A model generated the notes under the pieces. The model worked only from the letters and a program-made list of their open reading frames with translations, made no database searches and had not been told where the DNA came from. From Paludisphaera borealis (GTDB taxonomy: Bacteria; Planctomycetota; Planctomycetia; Isosphaerales; Isosphaeraceae), in contig NZ_CP019082.1 of NCBI RefSeq assembly GCF_001956985.1, positions 992,001 through 1,056,000 on the forward strand: a stretch of 64,000 nt of DNA. Reading direction: 5' to 3'. Both the position numbers and the translations under genes were made by a program. Of this stretch, positions 56,962 to 64,000 are shown one piece after another. Every line of letters begins with the position of its first letter. Within the stretch, counting starts at the first letter, position 1.

Positions 56962-58381
56962 TCGGGTCGTCCTTTCCGGTCAGGACGCGGCGAAGGCCCC
57001 GGCCCTTGTGCATGGTTTCCTCGAATTCGGCCTCGGGGTCGGAATCGGCGACGATCCCGCCGCCGACCTGATAGCCGACGCGGTCGCCTTCGACGAGTAC
57101 GGTTCGGATCGCGATGTTGAAGCCGCTCGCTCCGCCTCGGCCGAGATAGCCGATCGCGCCTGTGTAGAGGCTGCGGCGGGTAGGCTCCAACTCGTCGATG
57201 ATCTCCATCGCGCGGATCTTGGGAGCGCCGGTGATCGAGCCGCCTGGGAAGACCGCGCGGATCACGTCGACCGGGCCGATTTCGGGGCGCAGCCGGCCTT
57301 CGACCGTTGCGACCAGGTGGTGAACTTGGGCATAGCTCTCCAGCACGAGCGAATCGACGACGCGGACCGAGCCGAACTGGCAGACGCGCCCGAGGTCGTT
57401 GCGTTCCAGGTCGACGATCATGGTCAGCTCGGCGCGGTCCTTGGCCGAGGCCGAAAGCTCGGCGGCGAGCGCCTGGTCGGCCTCGGGCGTCGCTCCCCGA
57501 GGCCGTGTCCCCTTGATCGGCCGGGTCGTGATGAGGTCGCCCCGGGTCTGGTAGAACCACTCCGGGCTCGCCGAGACGACGGCCAGGTTGCGCCAGCGGA
57601 GGAACGCCGAGAACGGCGCGGGGCTCTCTTGTTGGAGTCGCAGGAACAGGTCGAGCGGCTCGACGCGGCCGGTCGCGGCGAAGCGCTGCGAGAGATTGAT
57701 CTGGAAGACGTCGCCGGCCGCGATGTAGTCGAGCGCCCGGCCGACGGCCTTCAGGTAGTCATCGCGGTCGAAGTTGCTGGTAAGCGGTCCGAGCGACGAC
57801 GCGCCGAGGGGGCGGGGCGACTCGTCGGCCCTCCGCAGCGCCCGTCGCCAGAACCGCGCCCGGCGCTCGATCGCCTCGCGGCCCTCGTCGGTCAGATCCC
57901 AGGCATAGAGGACGACCGCATCCTTCTCGTGATCGACGACGACGGCCGTATCGTAAAGTGCCATGCGGACGTCGGGCAGCTTCGAGTCGCGGTCGGCCTT
58001 GCGCGGCAGGCGTTCGAGCGACGGGGCCAGGTCGTAGCCCAGAAAGCCGATCAAGCCCCCCTGGAATGGGCAAGCATCGGCGTCCGGGGTCTGATCCGTC
58101 TCGGCGAGCCGGAAGCGACTCGCGAGCGAGGCCAGCGCGGCGAGGGGATCGGTGCCGGTTTCGTACGAGCCGTCGTCGTTGCGGATCGACCAGCGATCGC
58201 CGACCGCCTCGAAGACGAGGCGCGGGTATGCTGCGAGGATCGTCCAGCGGCCGGCCGCGCCGAAGCCGGAACCGCTCGCCAGGATCGCCGGCTCGGGCCA
58301 GGCGCCGACGGTCGCGGCCAGTCGGTCGGCCGCCAGGTCCAGGGCGGTTTTTACGATCGTCGGCGTCTCGGGAACTCCCAC
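56948..58381 (-). CDS. pabB: Aminodeoxychorismate synthase component I
   Basis: A 477-residue chorismate-utilising enzyme. FQGGLIGFLGYDL, the diagnostic PIKGTRPRG (PabB type, versus PIAGT in TrpE), MIVDLERNDLGRV and FPGGSITGAPKIRAMEIIDELEP are present. It begins with GTG at 58381. It makes aminodeoxychorismate for folate synthesis. No glutamine amidotransferase (pabA) gene is adjacent. With thyA-folA, the window holds two separate folate-related units. Confidence 0.93.
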   Translation of the reverse strand: MGVPETPTIVKTALDLAADRLAATVGAWPEPAILASGSGFGAAGRWTILAAYPRLVFEAVGDRWSIRNDDGSYETGTDPLAALASLASRFRLAETDQTPDADACPFQGGLIGFLGYDLAPSLERLPRKADRDSKLPDVRMALYDTAVVVDHEKDAVVLYAWDLTDEGREAIERRARFWRRALRRADESPRPLGASSLGPLTSNFDRDDYLKAVGRALDYIAAGDVFQINLSQRFAATGRVEPLDLFLRLQQESPAPFSAFLRWRNLAVVSASPEWFYQTRGDLITTRPIKGTRPRGATPEADQALAAELSASAKDRAELTMIVDLERNDLGRVCQFGSVRVVDSLVLESYAQVHHLVATVEGRLRPEIGPVDVIRAVFPGGSITGAPKIRAMEIIDELEPTRRSLYTGAIGYLGRGGASGFNIAIRTVLVEGDRVGYQVGGGIVADSDPEAEFEETMHKGRGLRRVLTGKDDPNDLG

Positions 58382-58503
58382 TGGGCGATTGACCTCATCA
58401 AACCGGTCGGCGTCGCGTAACCTATCAGGTGTCGATGATCGTCAATACGCCCGACGGCTTCAACCCTGGCTTTGCGTCCGTCGGTTGAGAGGATAAGTTG
58501 GCC

Positions 58504-59292
58504 ATGATACGTAACCCCCTGGGCCTGAGGCTCGACCCCAACCGCGCGATCCGCGAGCAGATCCAGCAAGCCGCCCGCCTGGGCGCGCGGGGCGTCGTGC
58601 TGGAAGCGTCCGGCGACCTCGCCCCGCATCGGCTGGGAGAGACCGGGCGTCGCGAGCTAAAGCACCTGCTCCGCTCGGTCGAGCTAACGCTGATCGCGAT
58701 CCACCTGCCGACGCGCCGGACGTTCGACACGACCGATCAGCTCGACGAACGGGTCCGACGGGTCGACGCCGCCTTCGCAATGACGTTCGATCTGGGCGCG
58801 CGTATCGTGCTCGCTCAGATCGGCGCAGCGCCTGACGCCGAGGGCGAAGCGGCCCGCCGCGAGGTTTATACAAGCGCCGTCGCCTCGCTCGCCCGCCGCG
58901 CCGAGCATCGGGGCGTCCGCTTGGCGATCGAGAACGGCGCCGAGCCCGGACAGCGGCTTCGGACTTTCCTCGACGCCCTGAACGACCCGTCGCTGGCCGC
59001 CAGCGTCGATCCGCCGAGTCTGCTTCGCGCTGGGATCGACCCCGTGACCACTGCGCGCGAGTTGGGACCGTGGCTCGCCCACGCCTACGCGGGGGACGCA
59101 GTCGACTCGCCGAACGCCCCTCGCAATCCGCGTGGCGTCGGCTTTCATCCCGGCTCGCTCGACTGGGAAGAGTACATCGGCGCTCTGGAAGAGGTCGCCT
59201 ACCACGGCTTCCTGACCGTCTGGCCCGAACCGACTGCCGATCCCGCCCGCCAGTTCAAGGCCGTCGTCGAGCGGATCAGCGAGATCGGCTGA
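58504..59292 (+). CDS. Sugar phosphate isomerase/epimerase-like TIM-barrel protein
   Basis: A 262-residue protein of the AP-endonuclease-2/xylose-isomerase-like TIM-barrel superfamily. Segments are QAARLGARGVVLEA, DLGARIVLAQIG, GVRLAIENG and WEEYIGALEEVAYHGFLTVWPEP. The last has W where many members have E. The substrate is unknown. The ATG at 58504 and TTG at 58498 are alternative starts behind the same AGAGGA site. It is divergent from pabB. Confidence 0.8.
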   Translation: MIRNPLGLRLDPNRAIREQIQQAARLGARGVVLEASGDLAPHRLGETGRRELKHLLRSVELTLIAIHLPTRRTFDTTDQLDERVRRVDAAFAMTFDLGARIVLAQIGAAPDAEGEAARREVYTSAVASLARRAEHRGVRLAIENGAEPGQRLRTFLDALNDPSLAASVDPPSLLRAGIDPVTTARELGPWLAHAYAGDAVDSPNAPRNPRGVGFHPGSLDWEEYIGALEEVAYHGFLTVWPEPTADPARQFKAVVERISEIG

Positions 59293-59459
59293 AAAACAGA
59301 TCGCGGCGCACGCTCCGCTCCAAAGGCCCACCGCACGCCGACTCCTTGTTGCGCTGTCGCCGGCACGGCTACCATGGGCCGGACGCCACGTGCGAGGCTC
59401 CCACGATATGTTTCGTTTTTCCGTCGGATTCGGCCGACGCGATGAGGATGGAACCGATC

Positions 59460-60212
59460 ATGAGCGATAGTGAAACGACGAGCACACCCGCGGTCTCCTG
59501 GGTTCCGCTCACCCCCGACGAGCGGCGCGTGGTGGGAGTCCTCGCCGAGAAGGCCAAGACGACGCCCGAATACTACCCGATGACCGTTGCCGCGATCGTT
59601 ACGGGCTGCAACCAGAAGTCGAACCGCGATCCGATCACCAACTTCGACGCCGACGACGCCGAGGACATCCTCCACACCCTTCGCAAGAAGGGGGCCACGA
59701 TCCTCGTCGAATCGGGCGGTCGGGTGCAGCGTTGGAAGCACACCCTTTACGATTGGCTGAAGGTCAGCAAGGTCGAGCTGGCCGTGGTCGTCGAGCTGCT
59801 GCTTCGAGGCCCGCAGACCGAAGGCGAGCTTCGGGCGCGGGCGAGCCGGATGGAGCCCCTGGCTGACCTCGCCGCCCTGCAAGCCCAGCTCGATTCCCTC
59901 TCGGCTCGCAATCTCGTGATCTATCTTTCTCCCCCCGGGCAGAAGCGCGGCGTGACGGTCACGCACGGGCTTTATCCGCCCGCCGAGCTGGAGAAGGTCC
60001 GCCGCGCTTACGCACAGTCCGCCGCGGCGTTGGGCGACGACGAGGAACCGCCGTCGCGGACGTCGTCTTCCCGCGCCGAGTCGTCCCCCGCATCGACGGC
60101 CGCCTGGCAGGCCGAGGCGACCGCGCTCCGTGCCGAGGTCGAAGACCTGCGCGGCCGTGTCGACACCCTCGCCGCCGAGCTTCGCGACCTACGCAACGCC
60201 CTCGGAGCCTGA
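59460..60212 (+). CDS. YceH-like DUF480 protein
   Basis: A 250-residue protein of the YceH/DUF480 family, tandem winged-helix proteins of unknown role. The domain covers residues about 15-175 (LTPDERRVVGVLAEKAKTTPEYYPMT, GCNQKSNRDPI, VVELLLRGPQTEGELRARA). The C-terminal 60 residues form a predicted coiled coil (EVEDLRGRVDTLAAELRDL). Start at 59460, with in-frame ATGs at 59442 and 59448 as alternatives. The next gene begins 4 bases downstream. Confidence 0.9.
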   Translation: MSDSETTSTPAVSWVPLTPDERRVVGVLAEKAKTTPEYYPMTVAAIVTGCNQKSNRDPITNFDADDAEDILHTLRKKGATILVESGGRVQRWKHTLYDWLKVSKVELAVVVELLLRGPQTEGELRARASRMEPLADLAALQAQLDSLSARNLVIYLSPPGQKRGVTVTHGLYPPAELEKVRRAYAQSAAALGDDEEPPSRTSSSRAESSPASTAAWQAEATALRAEVEDLRGRVDTLAAELRDLRNALGA

Positions 60213-60216
60213 TCGC

Positions 60217-63180
60217 ATGAGCACGCCCGAACTCGAACCGACCGAATCCGCCGCCGAGCCAGCCGTCTCGCCCGAGACCCCGCCCCCGCCCTCGCCGCCT
60301 CGGACCGGCTGGACGCTCGTCGCCCTGATCCCCGACGACGGCAAGCAGCCTCCCGCCGACCTCTCGGACGCGACGGCCCAGAACGCCTGGTGCGCCGTGT
60401 CGGCCCTCTGGCATCCCTCATTGCTGGCGCGGGCGTCGGGCTTGCCGAAGATCGAGCCGATCCAGGACCCGTCGGGCCCCACGCCGCGCGAGATCCGTCT
60501 GGCGGTCGGCGGGACGCTCAACCTCCTGCCGTCGGGCTACCGGACCCAGGCCGCCGACGCCGGGGCGATCCTGCTTGAATCAGGCCCCGACCGCGACGCG
60601 ATGATCAGGCAGATCCAGGAGCTTCTGGGCGCGGTGGGCACGCCCGAGACTTCGGACGACGCCGCGATGATCGACACGGCCCGCGACTTTCTGGCCCTCG
60701 GCCTGGTTCACTGGCTGGTTCGCGACCTCTCGATCGCGATGGGCCACCACGACGCCATCAACGAAGAGGCTCTGGCCCGTGAGACCCTCGCCGGTGCCGA
60801 CGCCTGGCAAAACGGCGACCGGCCGACCGCAGTCAACCGGCTCCGGGCCGCGTTCGAGGTGCTCACCCAGGCCCGTGAACGCTCCTATCCCGTCGACGCC
60901 TACCTGCTGGACCTCTGTCTGCTCGACCCGGCGCTGCCGGCCGGCGCGCTGGCCGCCCCTCTGGAATCGCGGGTGGCGATCACATTTCTGGCCCAGGCCG
61001 ACGCGATTGAGAGCCAGGCCCGGCAGGACCCGGAGCGGATCGCGGCCCTTTGCCAGGCGATCACCGACGGCTGGGTCGACGTCGTCGGCGGCGCGTATTC
61101 CGAAGCCGAAGACCCGCTCTTGCCCCTCGAATCGACTTTCTGGCAGCTTCGTCGCGGCGGCGCGGTCTATCGCGAGCATCTCGAAGAGCGGAACGTCGAG
61201 ACCTTCGCCCGTCGCCGGTTCGGCCTCTCGACCCAGGTTCCGCAACTCGCCCGCCGGTTCGGCTTCCGGTTCGCGGTCCACTTCGCCCTCGACGGCGGCA
61301 AGTTCCCGATCCGGTCCGAGCCCAAGCGGCTGTGGGAGAGCCCCGACGGCTCGAACCTCGAAAGCCTGCTGCGCGTTCCCATGCCGGCCGACCGTCCTTC
61401 GCGGGGCCTGATGTTCCCCTGGCTGCTCGCGACGACCATGCGCAACGACCACGTCGCGACGGTGCCGCTCGTCCACTGGCCGGCACCGGTCGCCTCGTGG
61501 TATCTCGACCTCCGCCGCGCCGCGACCCATTCGCCGGTGTTCGGCCGATGGACGACGCTCAACGATTACTTCCACCTGACCGACCGGCCCTACGAGACCT
61601 TCCGTCCCCAGCCTGACGCCTACGCGACCCCTTATCTGGCGCAGTCGGCGGCCCGTCGCGAGCCCGAGCCGATCTCGCGGCTGGCCCGGCATCACCGCCT
61701 CCGCGCGGGGGTGGAAGCGGTGCAGTGGACGCGGGCGCTGGCATTGGCCTTGTCGTCGGCCCTCCAAGGCGCTTCGGCCGAGCCTCATGAGCACGACCCG
61801 GCCGACGACGTCGCGGCCGTCGAGAACGCTGTCGAGACCGGCAAGCACGCCGAAGCGGCGACGGCCCTGGAGACGCTCGAACCGCTGTGGGCGAAAGTCT
61901 TGGCCGGAAAGATTGGATCGGCGGGTTCCAGCACTCATCCGAAGCCGCGGCCGGGCTACCTGGTCGTCAATCCCCTGGGCGTGGCGCGGCGTGTCGCCGT
62001 CGTCCTGCCCGACGCGGCGGCCGATCTGCGTCCGGAAGGGGGCCTTCGCGCCGCGCAACTGACCGACGACGGAGTGGCGGCGGTCGTCGACCTGCCGGCC
62101 TTCGGATTCGCCTGGATTCCGCGCGAGTGCGATCCCGAACGTCCCGCCGCGCCACTCGGCAACGTCTCGGCGAGCGGGCGCGTTCTCAAAAACGAGTCGA
62201 TCGAGGTGGAGATCGACGACGAGAGCGGGGGGATTCGGGGGATCATGGGGGTCGGCGAATCGACGGCCCGGCTGGGCCAGCAGTTCATCATGACGGGCCT
62301 CGGCGAGGCCGACGGCAAGCCGATCGTCTCTCGGATGAAGCGCGAACGGTTCGAGGTCGAGTACGCCGGCCCGGCGCTCGTCCAGGCGGTCGCGACGTCA
62401 CGGCTCGTCGATCCGGCCGACGGCCGCGCGCTGGCGCGGGTCGATCTTCGCTATCGACTCTGGACCGGCCGGCCGGTCGTCGAGATCGACGTCTCCCTGA
62501 GTGACATCGACCCCAACTGGGCCGCCAACGCGGCCGGGGCCGACCCCTGGAAACATTACCTCGCCTGCCGCTGGGCCTGGCCCGATTCGAGCGCGATGCT
62601 CAGGCGCACGGTTTTCTTCACGCCCGAGCTGAGCGAGCTGGAGCGGCCGGAGACGCCCGACGCGCTCGACGTCTCGACCCGTCGCCAGCGCACGGCGATG
62701 ATCTTCGGCGGCCTCCCCTATCACCAGAAGGCCGGCGGCCGGATGCTCGACACGCTGCTCGTGGCCGGCTCAGAGACCGGGCGCAACTTCCGCGTCGGGG
62801 TCGTCCTCGATCTCGAACATCCGTTCCACGCGGCCCAGGACTGGACCTCCCCCGCTCCGGTGGTCGCGACCGACGACGGCCCCCCCGCGATGGGCGATCG
62901 CGGCTGGCTGATGAACGTCGACCACAAGGCCGTGGCGGTCACGCACGTCGGGTTCACGCCGACGACCTTCGACGACCGCGGCTGGGGCCTCGTCGTCCAC
63001 CTCGTCGAGACCGCCGGCCAGGCCGCCCGCTGCCGGCTCCGGTTCTTCCGCAACCCGACCTGGGCGCGACAGTGCGACTTCCAGGGCGAGGCCGTCGTCG
63101 ACCTCAACGTCGACGGCGACGCCGTGCTCCTCGACCTCATGCCCAACGAGTTGGCGCGGATCGAGGTCTCGTTCGGTTAG
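60217..63180 (+). CDS. Large GH38-like protein with degenerate catalytic motifs
   Basis: A 987-residue protein without a signal peptide; the N-terminus is Pro/Glu-rich. The middle (GWVDVVGGAYSEAEDPLLPLES; RRFGLSTQVPQLARRFGFRF) and C-terminal beta region (EVEIDDESGGIRGIMG, WTGRPVVEIDVSL) align by pattern with GH38 alpha-mannosidases. The nucleophile motif is RRRFG instead of DxFGH, and the N-terminal zinc motif HxHxD is not found. It is probably not an active mannosidase. It follows the YceH-like gene by 4 bases, probably in one operon. Confidence 0.7.
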   Translation: MSTPELEPTESAAEPAVSPETPPPPSPPRTGWTLVALIPDDGKQPPADLSDATAQNAWCAVSALWHPSLLARASGLPKIEPIQDPSGPTPREIRLAVGGTLNLLPSGYRTQAADAGAILLESGPDRDAMIRQIQELLGAVGTPETSDDAAMIDTARDFLALGLVHWLVRDLSIAMGHHDAINEEALARETLAGADAWQNGDRPTAVNRLRAAFEVLTQARERSYPVDAYLLDLCLLDPALPAGALAAPLESRVAITFLAQADAIESQARQDPERIAALCQAITDGWVDVVGGAYSEAEDPLLPLESTFWQLRRGGAVYREHLEERNVETFARRRFGLSTQVPQLARRFGFRFAVHFALDGGKFPIRSEPKRLWESPDGSNLESLLRVPMPADRPSRGLMFPWLLATTMRNDHVATVPLVHWPAPVASWYLDLRRAATHSPVFGRWTTLNDYFHLTDRPYETFRPQPDAYATPYLAQSAARREPEPISRLARHHRLRAGVEAVQWTRALALALSSALQGASAEPHEHDPADDVAAVENAVETGKHAEAATALETLEPLWAKVLAGKIGSAGSSTHPKPRPGYLVVNPLGVARRVAVVLPDAAADLRPEGGLRAAQLTDDGVAAVVDLPAFGFAWIPRECDPERPAAPLGNVSASGRVLKNESIEVEIDDESGGIRGIMGVGESTARLGQQFIMTGLGEADGKPIVSRMKRERFEVEYAGPALVQAVATSRLVDPADGRALARVDLRYRLWTGRPVVEIDVSLSDIDPNWAANAAGADPWKHYLACRWAWPDSSAMLRRTVFFTPELSELERPETPDALDVSTRRQRTAMIFGGLPYHQKAGGRMLDTLLVAGSETGRNFRVGVVLDLEHPFHAAQDWTSPAPVVATDDGPPAMGDRGWLMNVDHKAVAVTHVGFTPTTFDDRGWGLVVHLVETAGQAARCRLRFFRNPTWARQCDFQGEAVVDLNVDGDAVLLDLMPNELARIEVSFG

Positions 63181-63211
63181 GGGAGCGCGATCGGCCGGAC
63201 GGTTCCCCTAA
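63177..63211. terminator. Hairpin at the end of the GH38-like gene
   Basis: An 8-bp perfect inverted repeat (63177-63184 with 63204-63211) overlaps the stop codon, with a 19-base loop and no T-run. It may be a weak terminator or mRNA-end structure. Confidence 0.35.
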
Positions 63212-63304
63212 GAAACCGCCGTGAGTAACGTATAGATAGAGTACGGATGCCATCTCCGTTCCGGGCTGCGAGACGTCATTTCGCCCGACTCGTGCGAGGT
63301 CACC

Positions 63305-64000
63305 ATGAAACTGTCGAGTCTAGCTCTGATCGCCGCGGCGGGTTCCCTGACGATTCTCTGCGGCGCGTTCGCCGGCCGCCTCGGCGCGGAGCCTCCCAGG
63401 TCTAAGGACGCGTTCGACGCCCTATTCAAGCAGGGGAATTTCAAGGACGCCTATAACGGCTACCGCGCATTGGCCCTCAACCCGTCGGCCGATCAGGGCG
63501 ACGTCGACGTGTCGTTGCGTCAGGGGCTGCAATGTCTGGCGCAACTGGGGCGTGAAGCCGAATCGGACGAGTTCCTCGAAGCCGTCGTCGCCGCGTGGAA
63601 GAACGACGGCCGCGTACTCACGTCCGTGGCCGAGTGCTATCTGGACGGCGTCCAGCACAACGGATCGATCGTCGCCGGCAAGTTCTCCCGAGGGCGACAG
63701 CGCCAGCCGGGGCGGTTCGTGGCCACGGCCGACCGCGACCGCGTCCGGGCCTTGCAATTGCTGCTTCAGGCCATGCCCCAGATGAAAGCCGACCGCGACC
63801 GGAACCGGGCGGGACGGTTCTTCCTGACCCTGGCGAACGCCCTGGCCTTCGAGCGGATTCCCGGGGCCGCCTGGCGGTTTCAGAGCCTGACCTCGCTGGA
63901 GACGCTCCCCGACTACGACGAGCAGCAATACTTCGGAGGATGGCGCGGCGGAGGCGGCGGCGCCACGGGTGCCCCCGTCGACGCCGACGGCAAGCCGGTC
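63305..64000 (+). CDS. Secreted TPR-like protein, 3' truncated by window edge
   Basis: The frame is open from the ATG at 63305 to the window end (232 codons). A Sec signal (LSSLALIAAAGSLTILCGAFAG) is followed by helical TPR-like sequence (FDALFKQGNFKDAYNGYRALAL) and a Gly-rich segment ending in GAPVDADGKPV. This start resembles planctomycete alpha-2-macroglobulin-family proteins, but the diagnostic domains lie beyond the window, so the name is a low-confidence guess. The start lies 124 bases after the GH38-like gene. Confidence 0.75.
   Translation, partial: MKLSSLALIAAAGSLTILCGAFAGRLGAEPPRSKDAFDALFKQGNFKDAYNGYRALALNPSADQGDVDVSLRQGLQCLAQLGREAESDEFLEAVVAAWKNDGRVLTSVAECYLDGVQHNGSIVAGKFSRGRQRQPGRFVATADRDRVRALQLLLQAMPQMKADRDRNRAGRFFLTLANALAFERIPGAAWRFQSLTSLETLPDYDEQQYFGGWRGGGGGATGAPVDADGKPV

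Overview
The window is a GC-rich chromosomal segment from a planctomycete, most likely of the family Isosphaeraceae. I infer this from a giant secreted protein with an N-terminal LExRxLLx-type planctomycete signal, an M50 peptidase fused to an HlyD adaptor, LPS Kdo transferase, many exported proteins of unknown family, and intergenic palindromes of a kind I recall from planctomycete genomes. No rRNA, tRNA, CRISPR array, insertion sequence or prophage was found. Both ends cut genes: secA lacks its 5' end and a secreted protein gene runs off the 3' end.

Layout. 1-7.2 kb: secA, waaA, a DUF3467 protein and a di-haem cytochrome. 7.6-12.3 kb: a 1582-residue secreted subtilisin-like protein with Gly/Thr linkers, closed by a strong terminator and followed by two intergenic inverted repeats. 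13-18.5 kb (minus): a three-gene unit of GAF-GAF-TM-HlyD, soluble HlyD adaptor and PqqD-like/M50/HlyD fusion, divergent from an OprO/P-like porin. 20.6-25.9 kb: small protein plus SDR, a membrane SUMF1-domain protein, an aldo/keto reductase and a short secretin-like protein. 26-27.4 kb: thyA-folA. 27.4-30.3 kb (minus): feoA-feoB-small Cys protein, preceded by a near-consensus sigma70-type promoter and a Fur-box-like palindrome. 30.5-37 kb: a Tat-exported protein, a UvrD-like helicase, a secreted propeller-like protein and an unknown protein.

37.1-41.6 kb (minus): a 45-residue Lys/Ala-rich protein, then a tight four-gene operon for a Tat-exported molybdenum hydroxylase (2Fe-2S, Mo and FAD subunits) plus a 79-residue Cys protein. 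41.9-50.8 kb (plus): a close-packed six-gene run of an aldolase-like protein with altered active-site residues, lipoyl E2, E1-alpha, E1-beta, an exported protein and a GH38 alpha-mannosidase. 51-64 kb: an RRM RNA-binding protein, a small zinc-finger-like protein, sulfurtransferase, MDR reductase, acidic protein, pabB-pabC-nif3 (minus), a TIM-barrel protein, a YceH-like protein, a degenerate GH38-like protein and a truncated secreted protein.

The best candidates for undescribed biology are the six-gene aldolase/2-oxoacid-dehydrogenase/mannosidase operon and the M50-HlyD export-like module. Secondary ones are the Trp-centred repeats inserted in SecA and the small proteins embedded in the operons. 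All family calls come from reading motifs by eye; no database search was run.
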